DNA of 25,032 nt. Source: Poronia punctata (taxonomy: Eukaryota; Ascomycota; Sordariomycetes; Xylariales; Xylariaceae). The notes under the pieces are model-generated. The model made no database searches, was not told the DNA's origin, and saw nothing but the letters and a program-made list of their open reading frames with translations. The stretch covers positions 1-25,032 of the forward strand of contig MU401828.1 in the NCBI GenBank assembly GCA_022579005.1. The letters are read 5' to 3'. Shown one piece after another: positions 1-9,330 of this stretch. The position numbers and the translations under genes were made by a program. Position 1 is the stretch's first letter. Each line of letters opens with the position of its first letter.

Positions 1-1375
1 TAATAAGCTAGCTAAGTATATAATAAAATTAATAAAGCAAACTTATAAAGTTTAAAACTTAGCTTATAAATTTACTTAAAAAACTTAAAAATAATAAAAG
101 GTTTAAGCTAATAAAAAAAAAAAAAAGTAAATTTTTTAATTTATAATTAAGTTTTTTTTAAAAAAAAAACGTTTTGCTATAATAGCTTTTACTACTTATA
201 TAAATTTTTAATAAGTTAGCTTATTTAAATTTTTTTTTAAAAAAAGCTATAATTATATTTTAAATTTATTATTAACTTATAAAATATAAATTTTTTTTAT
301 ACTAATTAGCTATATAAAGCTTTTAATAACTTTTTACTTTAGTAAATCTAACTTTTTTAAAAACTTAAAAAAACTAATAAAAAGCTTAAGTATAAAATAT
401 AGCAAGTTTTAAAATTTAAACTTTTTAAGCGCTATAAATATTTTTAGTACTAAGTAAACTAAATTAAACATAGTTTAAATAATGCCTAGTATTTTATTAG
501 CAACTTTAAAAATATACTAATAGCTTTAAAAAACTTTTATAATAGCTACTTTTTAGCTTTTAATTTTTTAATATATTTTAATAAATAGCTTTATACTATA
601 GCAATAAATATAATGCTACAAAACTACTTAAATAACTTTAAAGCTATTTATAAAAGCAAGCAATTTACTATAAAACGCTATATTTAAGCTTTAACGCTTG
701 ATAAACTTTTAGCTTTTATTTATTTATTAGCTTTATTTAAGTTAAAAATATAAAAATAAAGGTTTAAATTTAATTATATTATATTTAATAAATTATTTAT
801 ATTATAATTTAATTAAACTAATTTATAATTTAACATTTTTACTAAAATAAAAAAAAGTTAATAAAGTATAAAATTATAAAAAAAACTTATTATAAAGTAT
901 ATAAGTATACTAAATTATTAAAAATATTTTTTATATTACTATTAAATAAAAAAAAAGTATTAGCTTTAAATAAAAAAAAAGTGTTAGCTTTTAAAAAGCA
1001 CTTTTAATAACTTTTATAATAAATAAAACCTTAGCCTAAGCGCTTTATACTTTAGCCTTAGTTTTTAAAAATAATAATATAATAGCTATGCTTATTAATT
1101 TAAAGTTATATAACTTAAAAAATAGTTATATAAGCTATAAATTATATATATTATTATAAAGTAAGTTTAAAATAGTACTAAACATTACTTTTGCTTAGCA
1201 AAGCTTACTTAGTAAAACAATTTAATTAACTATATACTTATATTTTTAGCTAAGTATTTATATATAAGTAATAAAAAAATAAATCTTAGTATAGCTAGTT
1301 TTTCTTTTTTTTTTTAACTTAAAATCTTTTATATAGCGTTAATATATAGCTATTATGCTTTACTAATTATTATAA
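1..1375 (-). repeat. Fragment of unidentified dispersed repeat (family A), RIP-degraded
   Basis: Very AT-rich DNA whose reverse complement matches 13735-14850 over about 1.1 kb (window 250-1375), with differences that are mostly transitions. Anchor stretches include the inverted pair around 1100-1215 and 13890-14000, and the pair around 480-690 and 14450-14680. Homology between the two copies stops near 1375, exactly where homology between the two Gypsy copies begins, so this looks like an element end inserted into, or joined to, the Gypsy element. No open frame survives and I could not assign a transposon class from the decayed translation. The copy continues beyond the left edge of the window. 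The strand is set relative to the copy at 13735. Confidence 0.6.
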
Positions 1376-1699
1376 TTACTACTATTTATATAATATATAA
1401 TATATAAGTTAAGCATATATATTAGTATTTTTTACCTTTTTACTTTTAAAAATTGTTTATAAGTATATAGTAAAAGTTTAGCGCTATATAAGCTTATATG
1501 TTTATAATTTATACTTTTATTATTAAATAAGCTAATAAGTATAAGTTTAATAAAGCTTTTTAAGCTATTTTAATAGCATAAGCTAATACTTTATTTATTT
1601 TTTTAAATACAATTTTTACTAATAATTACTATACTTTTTATAATAGCTTACTAACTAGTTAAAACTTTTTCATTAATATTAATATTATATTTTTATACT

Positions 1700-2960
1700 A
1701 AATCTTTTTGGCCATATAATCTAGCTTTTTTAATAGTTTATTTACTAAGTTTAATATGCTTAATTAATATTTTATATTAAAATTAAACTATACCAGTTTA
1801 TATACTTAGTAGGCAAGCCTTTTAAAAAAGCTTTGCGCTAGTAAGTTAACTATACTTTTTAAAGCTATATAATTTATTTATATTATAAAAGTTTTATTTA
1901 TTTTTTTAAAGTACTACTATTAATATTTATAGTTTTTTATAATTATTAAAAGCTTTTGCTAGCTTATTGCTTATTTAGTTTTTATATTTATAAGCTTTTA
2001 TAACTAGTAAGTAATTAGTTTTTATATTTTTTTATAAAGCTATAATAATATTTTTAATATTGCTTTTATTAATATATTTATTTTTACTTTAGTATTTAAA
2101 TAGCTATTTTAGTAGTAAAAAGTAGTTTTTAACGTAAAGGTCTTTTTTATACTTTTAAATATTTAATTTACTTTTAAAGTTTACTTAAACATATAGCTTA
2201 ATAAAGTATAACTTTTTAAAATAGCTATAATTAATATAGTAACGTTTATATATTTAGCTATAAACTTTTTATAAAAGTTTATAAACTTTAAAAATACTTA
2301 TATATTATATATTAAAGTTAGTATTTTTTACTTTTAAATAGTAGCAACCTTTTAAAAATTTATTTTTATTTTTTTAATTATAATAATAAACTTTAAAAAT
2401 TTTACTTTACTTTTAAAAAACTTATACTTTAATAGCTTTATAAATAGTTAATACTTTATTAACTTTTAATAAACTAATTAAAAATGCTTTTTATATTTTT
2501 TTTATATTCTTTTAAAAAATTATAATATTATTTAAATAAACTACGTAAATATAATTTATTAGCTTAGCTAGCACTTTATATATATAAGCTTAAAAGGTTA
2601 TAAAAGTATTAATTAATTTAAAAAGTATAACTATATACTTAAAATGCTTATATTTTATTTAAAAAGCAGTTTTTTACTTATTGCTACGCTTAATATAAAT
2701 ATAATAGTAAGCATTATAAAAATTTAGTTTTAAAAAGATCTTTGCTAACTTTAGCTTATTTATTACTTTTAATATAAAAGGTAAAAAGTATTTATTTTTT
2801 ATAGTTACTTTATTTAAGCCTTTATAATTAATATAATGCTTTATAGTTTTTTTTTGTATAAATAAAATAAAAGCTTTTATATTTACTTTTAAGTGCTATA
2901 TATAGCTTATTTAAAAGTTTTTTTAAAGTACTTTTTAAGCATTTGCTATTAGGCCTTTAT
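1700..2960 (-). pseudogene. Decayed Gypsy pol: reverse transcriptase and RNase H region, copy 1
   Basis: Translating the minus strand from about 2955 gives a Gypsy-type reverse transcriptase with internal stops. Readable landmarks are NYKGLNKVTIKNKY near 2830-2780, the KTAF block near 2685, an FxYIVxxF-like block near 2640, and the active-site motif at 2538-2527. That motif reads Y-L-N-N where the family has Y-x-D-D: both catalytic aspartate codons have become AAT. Further on, after a frame change, comes the connection block FINFYKKFIAKY near 2290-2255, and SIKKTFTLKTTF near 2145, followed by a weaker RNase H-like stretch. Stops occur where the family has Trp, Arg or Gln, consistent with RIP. 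It is non-functional. Confidence 0.85.
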
Positions 2961-5105
2961 AGTAAAATAAATTAAACTAAATAGTACTTATACGCTTTTT
3001 ACTACGTTTATTATATATTATACCTTTTTTAGTACTAGTAACTTTTTTGCTAATAGCTTAAAGTATATATACTAAAACGCTTTAAAATATTTAAGTAAAT
3101 TAATTTTGCTTTTAATACTAAGCTTATTATTAATTTTAAAAAATAGCAACTTTTTTAAAGATTTAATACTTATATTTATTAAATTAGCAATATATACTAC
3201 TTAACTGCTAATTACGTTTTTAGCATACTTTTTAAAATTTAATTGTTTAATATTTGCTATAAAACTATTAAGTAAAGGCTATATTTAATATTATACTTAA
3301 CTAACTTATTTTTAGTTATAATATTAAAAGCTTTAATACTTTTTGCTTTTTATTTATTATATAAAACACTTCCTTAAAAGTTTTTTTAATCTTTTAAGCA
3401 TTAACTATTTAAAAACTAGCCATATAAGCTGCTTAGTACTTTATTAGCTTTTTATTTAATTTTATTAGTAAAAGTAATAAAATATTTACTTTTTATAAAT
3501 ATTCTTTTTAAAAGTTTTTATATATAATATTAACTTAAGCTTTTATATTTATATTTATAATAACCTTTTTTAGCTTTTGCTTACTACTTAAAAAAACTAT
3601 AGCTATTGCTTTAAACAGCTTTATAGTGCTAAACGCGTTATAAAACTTTATTAGAAAACTAAATTTATTATTTTACTTTAGCTTAGTTTTAAACCTTTTA
3701 TTTTTAAAGTTTAACTAACCTATTTAAACATTTTATACTTTATTTTTAAGCTATTTAAATAATTGTTGCTTAACTTTATTTAATTAATAATTTAACACTA
3801 TTTACTTATTTTTTAAGTAATACTTGGCTATATAGCCTTTTTAACTATAATAATAGCCCTTTATAAAGCTATTACTAATATATATTAATTTGCTTTAGTT
3901 TTAGTTTATTTATTATTTAAATAAGTTATTAGTTTTTTAAAAAAACTATTTAAGCGCTTTTAAATTATTTACTAATTTCTTCTACTTTAATTAGCATTTA
4001 GCATATTTTTGCTTTTATAGTAATAAATACTTTTTACTAGTATAATACTAAATACTTTATTATTTTTTAGCTTTATAATATATTATTATTATATTTTTAA
4101 ATAATATACGCTACTTTATTAAAACTTCTTTTAATTTTTTTAAAGCTTATATTAATAGTTAAAAGCTAATTAGTTATTATTTTTAATAATATAACGCTTT
4201 TAAGCTTTTATACCAATATTTGCTAATAAAAAAAATCTTTTAACTTTTTATTTTTTTATTACTTAATCTTATATAATTACTTTTAAAAAGTTTGCTTAAA
4301 TAGTTTTAAGTTAACGCTTTTTACTAAATAAACTTTTAAAAGTTATTAAATATAGCTTTATTTTTTAAATTATTATAATTTAATCTATTTTAATAAAAAT
4401 GCTAGTTTATTTAAATATTAAACTTAGCTTATATTTAAGCTTATATAATTTATATTAAATCTTTGTAGCTAAGCTTTTGCTAATTGCCTTTTTTTATAAT
4501 TATAATTTAGTTTTTAATTTTTATAGTAATAGTATTTTGCTTTAGCTGCTTATAATTATATATAAAAGCTTTAGCGTTATTCTTATATTATAGCTTTTTT
4601 TACTTAGTAAGTAGCTAAAATAACTATAAGTTTTAATTTATTATATTAATAATTAAATTTAAAAAACTTTTACCTTAGGTTTTTAAACTTTTTTAATACT
4701 TATTATAATAAAAACCTTTATTATAAAAGCTTTTATATAATAGTAGTTTAAAATAAAAAAAGTACTTTGTAATTTTTTTAACTTTTTTATTAGCTACTAT
4801 TTAGTAGCTAATTAACTATTTTAATAAGTAGCACCTTTAATTTTAAGTTTTTTAGTTTGTTATTAAGTTCTTTTCTTTTGTTTTACATTTATTATTACTT
4901 TTTTTTTTTTAGCTATTTATAAATTTAGCTTAACTATTAGCTCGTTTTTTTTAGTTTTTATAACTTGTTTTTAATATTAAGTTTATTAAGCTTATTTATA
5001 TTATTATTAGTTATTTACCTAGCAGTTATAAACTATACCTAGTTTTTACTCTAAATCCTTTTACTAAACATTATATTATAACTTAAAAATAAAAAAATAA
5101 AAAAG

Positions 5106-5340
5106 TATAAAGGTTTTAATAATAATGTAGTTATAAAGTAATATTGCTAGCAATTTTAAAAACTAAGTATATTAAATAACTTTTATTTAGTTAGCTAAGT
5201 AAGTAACTAAACTAGTTAAAAAAATTAAAAAAGGTATAACTAGCTAAGCCTTAGCTATTAATTAGCCTAGGTTTAGCTTATATGTAATTTATATATTTAT
5301 AGCGCAGCTAGTAAGTCTTATAAGTAGGTGCCCTATTATA
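5106..5340 (-). repeat. 5' LTR of Gypsy copy 1 (235 nt)
   Basis: This block aligns from end to end with 18099-18333, and both are exactly 235 nt. On the plus strand both start TATAAAGG and end with CCTATTATA or CCTTATTATA. Flanking sequence diverges at once on both sides, as expected for LTR borders. Read on the minus strand the ends are TATAATA and CCTTTATA, which fit the usual TG...CA termini after RIP of G to A and C to T. It sits at the 5' end of a minus-strand element. I could not identify the primer binding site next to it (below 5106), and the matching 3' LTR has been lost. Confidence 0.75.
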
Positions 5341-5904
5341 TAAACTAGCTATTTAATAAACTTAACTACTTTATAACTTAATAAAAATTTTAAAGTTCAT
5401 TATAAAAATATAATATTTATTCTTTTAAAGTACTAGCTTTATAGTAATTAACTAATAAGTATTATACTAAGTAATTTTATAAATGTTTAAATAACCTTTT
5501 GCTAAAATAAAGATTTAATAATTTTAATTAAAAACTATAAAACTAATAAGTAAAAAAAAGTTTAAATTAAAAAGAATTAACATTAAAGCTATATTATAAT
5601 AAACTATAATATAAAGTTAATTAATAAAGTTAAAATATTAATAAAAAATAGTATTTAGCTAAAAACTTTAAGAATAGTGTAAAATTACTAAGAGACTTTT
5701 ATAAACAATAGTTTAAAGCTATAAGACTTTTAGTTTAACTAGTTAAATAGCTATAAATAATAAAAGAAAATAAGTTTAATAAAATTTATAAAAATAATAA
5801 TAAAGCAATAATAAGCTTATTATAAACAATATAATAGAAAAACGTATAATAAAGCATAATAGTTAAATATGCTTTAAAATAAGTTATTTTTTAAAAGGGT
5901 ATTT
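5341..5904. other. AT-rich interval without recognisable feature
   Basis: RIP-like AT-rich DNA between the Gypsy LTR and the P2 repeat. I see no open frame, RNA gene or repeat partner in this window. Stretches such as 5560-5880 are purine-rich on the plus strand but have no further structure. Confidence 0.6.
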
Positions 5905-6143
5905 ATAAATTAGTTAATAGTAGTATAGCTAACTAGGTAGCTTATAGCTTTTATCTTTTTAATTATAAATATTAAGGCCTGCACTTATAAATAGCTATAG
6001 CTTTACTATAGTATATATATATAAGTCTATATACTTTATAAGATCTTAAAAGCTTTTTTTTCTTTTTCTTTTTACTTTAAGATTTCTATTAATAAATTAA
6101 GTTACTTTTAAAAGCCTTGCTTTCTTTATAACTTAACTATACA
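5905..6143 (+). repeat. Dispersed repeat module P2, copy 1
   Basis: About 239 nt matching 15108-15347 in direct orientation. Shared landmarks are the GCTAACTAGGTAGCTTATAG block near the start, AAGGCCTGCACTTATAAATA in the middle, a polypyrimidine run, and a TTGCTTTCTTTATAA tail. Its second half also recurs at 17745-17893. Copy-to-copy differences are mostly C/T and G/A. Its class is unknown; the length of about 240 nt would suit a solo LTR or a MITE, but no terminal repeats prove either. Confidence 0.7.
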
Positions 6144-6346
6144 TTAAAAAGTATTATTTATAGGTATATTCTTAAATATATAGCTACTGTTAAAAGATTT
6201 TAGCGTTAATAAGTAAGTTTATTATATAAAGTACTAAAGGTTAATTGTGTCTTTTAATTAAAAAACGTACTCTTTTAAGTATTAGTTAGTTTAAAAGGTT
6301 TAGCTATTTATAATATAAGAATAAGAATATTTTTATATAAGGATAT
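6144..6346. other. AT-rich interval without recognisable feature
   Basis: Short AT-rich spacer between module P2 and the minisatellite; nothing recognisable. Confidence 0.5.
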
Positions 6347-6394
6347 AGTGCTAGTATAGCTATAAGTATAAGTGCTAATATAGCTATAAATATA
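6347..6394 (+). repeat. 24-bp tandem repeat, two units
   Basis: Two adjacent 24-nt units (6347-6370 and 6371-6394), each beginning AGTGCTA and containing TATAGCTATAA, differ at only two positions (G/A in both cases). Confidence 0.85.
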
Positions 6395-6410
6395 AGCATT
6401 ACTACAAATA

Positions 6411-6476
6411 TATATATATAAGTATAAATATAAGTATAAGTATAAGTATAAGTATAAATATAAATATAAGTATAAG
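6411..6476 (+). repeat. Hexamer tandem repeat (TATAAG/TATAAA)
   Basis: A run of about eleven 6-nt units alternating TATAAG and TATAAA immediately after the 24-bp repeat. It is a simple-sequence tract and is probably non-functional. Confidence 0.85.
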
Positions 6477-6962
6477 TTAAAATTAAATAAAGGTTAATAA
6501 CTATAAAATAACTAACTATAGTAGTATAACTTAAATTATTGTTATAAACTGTATATTATTAGCTATATATTAAAAGAACTTTTTAAATGTTTTTATATAT
6601 AAAGCTTTTAAAAAAGTAAATATTAAAAATGTTTTTAAACCTAATTTCAAACCTTTTTTAAAAAACTATTTTTAATATTATTAAAAAGATTTTAGTTTTA
6701 GTTCTTAAAGTTTGCTTAATAATTATATATAAAACTGTTTATATAAAGTTTGCTACTTTATATATAATTATATACGCATTTAGCTATATACGTTATAATT
6801 TGTTTTATTAAATAGCTTTTTTATTTAAAAGTTTATTTTAAAAAGGTTAAGGTTAATATAGCTTTTTAAAATCTTAATATTAATATTTAAGCATATAAAA
6901 ATGTTTTTATATATAAAGTTATTAAAACTTTAAGTGTTACTAATGTTGTTTTTAATAATATA

Positions 6963-6984
6963 GGTTTTTAAGCACTTAAAAACC
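6963..6984. repeat. Perfect 10-bp inverted repeat
   Basis: Arms GGTTTTTAAG and CTTAAAAACC are separated by two bases (CA). There is no gene next to it, so a terminator role is not supported. It sits in AT-rich DNA, where such short palindromes can arise by chance. Confidence 0.5.
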
Positions 6985-7540
6985 GGCGTTTATTTTTAGC
7001 TATTATAGTAGTTTATATAAAAGAAAAAAAATAAGAAGTATAAAAATACTTACTTATAAGCATAAGTAAGCTATATGTTTTTTGCTTAAAAAAGCAAAGT
7101 ATAAAGTAATGTTATAAAACTTAAAAAGGGCTTTTTTATATAAAAGCGTTTTATAAAGCAATATTACTTTATAGAATAATATTTTAAAAGAATTTGTTAT
7201 TAAAGTGCTTTGCTAATTTACTATTACTAAATAATGATATATATTATAAAAAATAATAACTAATTAGTATTAGTTTCTTTTACTAAAAACTATAAAGTAC
7301 TTTATTTCTTATATATATTATAAAGTATATAGCTAAAAACTTAGCTTTTATATATAATTAATAAATAAAATAATAATAGTATATAAAAACTAATAATAAA
7401 AAAATATTTTTTAATTTATATTCTTTATTTATTTAATTAAAAATTCCTATAAAGCTATAATTCCTTTTTAAATTTTTTTTATATAAAGCTATTTAATATA
7501 GCTAAAATTAAAAACGCTAAAAAAAACTTTGCTAGTATAT

Positions 7541-7720
7541 AGGCTATAAGTTAGCTACTATATAGCTAATAAGTGCCTTGTTTATTTAGCTAGGTTAGTT
7601 TAACTTTTATAAGCTTAGTAGCTTAAACTATATTTTTAGCTATAATATTATTATTACTATTTTTATAGTTACTTTTAATATTAGTAGTAAGTTTATATAA
7701 TTTAGTTATAAAGTTTAATA
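7541..7720 (+). repeat. Dispersed repeat module Q, copy 1
   Basis: Similar in direct orientation to about 13262-13440. The shared core includes TTAGCTACTATATAGCTAAT, then a TTTAGCTAGGTTA block and a later TATAATATTATTA block. Borders are approximate. Differences are mostly transitions. Confidence 0.6.
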
Positions 7721-8027
7721 TATTAATAAGTTTATTTTTATTTATTATTAAAATGTTTTTAGCTATATAAAAGCTATTATAAAGTTTTTTTCAATTAAGC
7801 CTTTTATTAAATTTACTTATATTAGGTTATATTAGCCTTTTTATTTTAAAACCCTTGTTTATAAATTTACTATACTTTTATAAGTTAAAATCTTTTAAAA
7901 AGCTTAAAATAACCTTTAGTTTTAATATTATAATAGCTAAGTTATTATATTTATTAAACTTTAATAATAGTATTTAATTAAAACTTAGAAATATAGCTAA
8001 AATATATAATTATTTTAATATAATATA

Positions 8028-8130
8028 TAAAAAAGCACTATATCTTTTTATTATAAAGTTTTTTTATACTAAATAAGTAATAAAAAAAAACTTTCTATAA
8101 AAAAACCTTTTCCTTTATAATAGTTTTTAC
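8028..8130 (+). repeat. Dispersed repeat module R, copy 1 (weak)
   Basis: Resembles 13085-13180 around a shared TTTTTTATACTAAA-like core followed by an A-rich stretch. The match is shorter and weaker than for the other modules, and low-complexity similarity cannot be excluded. Confidence 0.4.
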
Positions 8131-8225
8131 TTTAGCCATATCCTCTTTACTATATAGGCATTATATTAATTTTGGTCTTTTTATGACTTATTAGATTAAC
8201 ACGTTGCAAATCCTGTCTAAAACAG

Positions 8226-8465
8226 GTACCGTAGCAGCCCTTGCAAAGTACAGCTAACTATCTATAAACCATTAGCCCTACTTTAAACGGCTAAGTAGCC
8301 TTTAACACTTGCAATTGCCAACGTTTACCTAGCTAAGCATTAAAAAGCTTTTTAAACGTTTATAGCCTATAAACGTTTAGCTAGCTATAAACGTTAAGTA
8401 CTTATTTTCTTTATATAATTATATGCGCAACTAAGTACTTTAAGATTAAAATGCAAAGCTACTTA
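8226..8465 (+). repeat. Dispersed repeat module P1, copy 1 (less RIP-mutated)
   Basis: About 240 nt matching 14862-15100 in direct orientation. Shared blocks include GTAGCAGCCCTTGCAA (GTAGCCCTTGCAA in copy 2), CCTTTAACACTT, TTTAAACGTTTATAGCCTAT and TATAATTATATGCGCAACTA. This copy has visibly more C and G than its partner: where it reads TTGCAATTGCC, the other reads TTATAATTGCT, so the difference is CA-to-TA and TG-to-TA, the RIP signature. It contains a 27-nt palindrome. The element class is unknown. Confidence 0.75.
8353..8379. repeat. 27-nt near-perfect palindrome with TAAACG ends
   Basis: Arms TAAACGTTTATAG and CTATAAACGTTTA (13 nt each) flank a single C. The partner repeat at 14988-15013 keeps the left arm and most of the right. 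The same TAAACG hexamer is clustered at 8900-8966. It could be a protein-binding site or a cruciform-forming end of the repeat; neither is shown. Confidence 0.7.
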
Positions 8466-8632
8466 GCCTGCCCCCCTTTTCCCTTTTCTTTAATTACTAT
8501 AGCTAAAGCTACTACTTAAAGCTATAAACTACTTAATATAGCAGTTATAATACCTTTATTTCTATATTAATAAAAATAGAAAAAGTACTTATATATATAT
8601 ATAGCTATAGCTATATAGTTAATTTAAATAGC
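8466..8632 (+). repeat. Dispersed repeat module P3, copy 1
   Basis: Matches 17903-18098. Shared blocks are a C-rich start, ATAGCTAAAGCTACTACTTA, AACTACTTAATATAG, AATAAAAATAGAAAAAGTA and the (TA)n-GCTATAGCTATATAGTTAATTTAA end. The other copy carries an extra tetranucleotide tract (TTAC/TTAT). Here P3 directly follows P1. Confidence 0.7.
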
Positions 8633-8783
8633 TATATATAGCAATAATTTTAACTTTAATTTAAATCCTAACCTTATAAGTAACTTAAATTTCCTTTTAT
8701 ATTTTGTTTTATAAACCTACTTACTTTATAATTTAAAATTAAACAGCCTGCTATATAATCTAGTATAGCAAGTTGTTGTTTTT

Positions 8784-8852
8784 TTAATTAATTAATTAAC
8801 TAATTAATTAATTAATTAACTAATTGATTAATTAATTAACTAATTAATTAAA
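8784..8852. repeat. TTAA microsatellite with 20-bp higher-order period
   Basis: About 69 nt made of TTAA/TAAT tetramers. A cytosine interrupts the tract at exactly 20-nt steps (8800, 8820, 8840), and one unit has a TTGA variant. So the array is a 20-bp repeat built from tetramers. Confidence 0.9.
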
Positions 8853-8899
8853 CACCTAGGTTGCAAAGGTAGGTTTGTAGGGTATAGGTTAAGGTGTTA

Positions 8900-8966
8900 T
8901 AAACGCTTAATAAACGCTTTAATAAACAATTAAACGCTTGATAAACGTTTAAACGCTTAATAAACG
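8900..8966 (+). repeat. Cluster of six TAAACG motifs at the island edge
   Basis: TAAACG occurs at 8900, 8911, 8931, 8942, 8950 and 8961, mostly followed by CTT or TTT, with a reverse copy (CGTTTA) at 9011-9016. It lies between the TTAA satellite and the kelch gene's upstream region. It may be remains of the P1-type repeat, which carries the same hexamer, or a set of binding sites. Confidence 0.65.
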
Positions 8967-9330
8967 TTTGAACCAATAGACGAATGCTTATTTGTTTATG
9001 GCCCCGCAAACGTTTATGACCTATTAACTGTAATTAGACCATCTATTTACAGTTTATTCTACCTACCAGAGGCTGGTACGGTAGTATATTAGGATTCCGA
9101 GGCGCTTGTCTCGTACACTATAAAGCGTTGCAAGGATCTGCTGGCTTGTAACCCTAAAGGGAAAGGACGGTACCAAAATAGGTCACTTTACGTGTTGTAA
9201 TGGTAAGTTTATCTTACCTGGCGTGCCGCATCCATGTTCCCTTGTCCTCTTGTTAATCATCCCTTCTAATGATAGTGAGTTGACCGTGGTTAGAAGCCAA
9301 ACCTGCCTACAACAAGAGTCCCTTCTTTCA
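8967..9330 (+). promoter_or_regulatory. Upstream region of the kelch gene, with CCAAT and TATA-like elements
   Basis: There is a CCAAT box at 8973-8977 and a TATAAA at 9119-9124, about 207 nt before the chosen ATG. These are consensus matches only. No other gene is seen between the repeat border and the start codon, so this interval is presumably promoter and 5' leader. Confidence 0.35.

Larger units (their letters stand above)
1376..5340 (-). mobile_element. Ty3/Gypsy LTR retrotransposon, copy 1: 5' LTR and pol remains, 3' part missing
   Basis: The minus strand reads, from high to low coordinate: a 235-nt LTR (5106-5340), about 2.1 kb where gag and protease would be expected (not individually recognisable), reverse transcriptase (about 2960-2440) and connection/RNase H remains (about 2330-1700). 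Homology with the second copy (about 21495-25032) runs in direct orientation from 1376 to about 4850, with an offset near 20.1 kb. The integrase present in copy 2 is absent here: homology ends at about 1375, where the family A repeat takes over. Many in-frame stops and a near absence of CpA and TpG outside a few stretches indicate RIP inactivation. The superfamily call rests on the order RT then integrase in copy 2 and on Gypsy-type RT motifs. Confidence 0.85.

Noticed and set aside
6347..6476. CRISPR-like array
   Set aside because: The tandem units are adjacent without spacers, and the context is a eukaryotic nuclear genome.
1..8900. Mitochondrial origin of the AT-rich DNA
   Set aside because: The flanks contain Ty3/Gypsy elements with RIP-type changes and are continuous with spliceosomal-intron nuclear genes. 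No mitochondrial genes or tRNAs are seen.
9223..9330. Upstream extension of the kelch reading frame to 9223
   Set aside because: It begins at GTG, not ATG, and would bury the signal peptide. The first in-frame ATG is at 9331.
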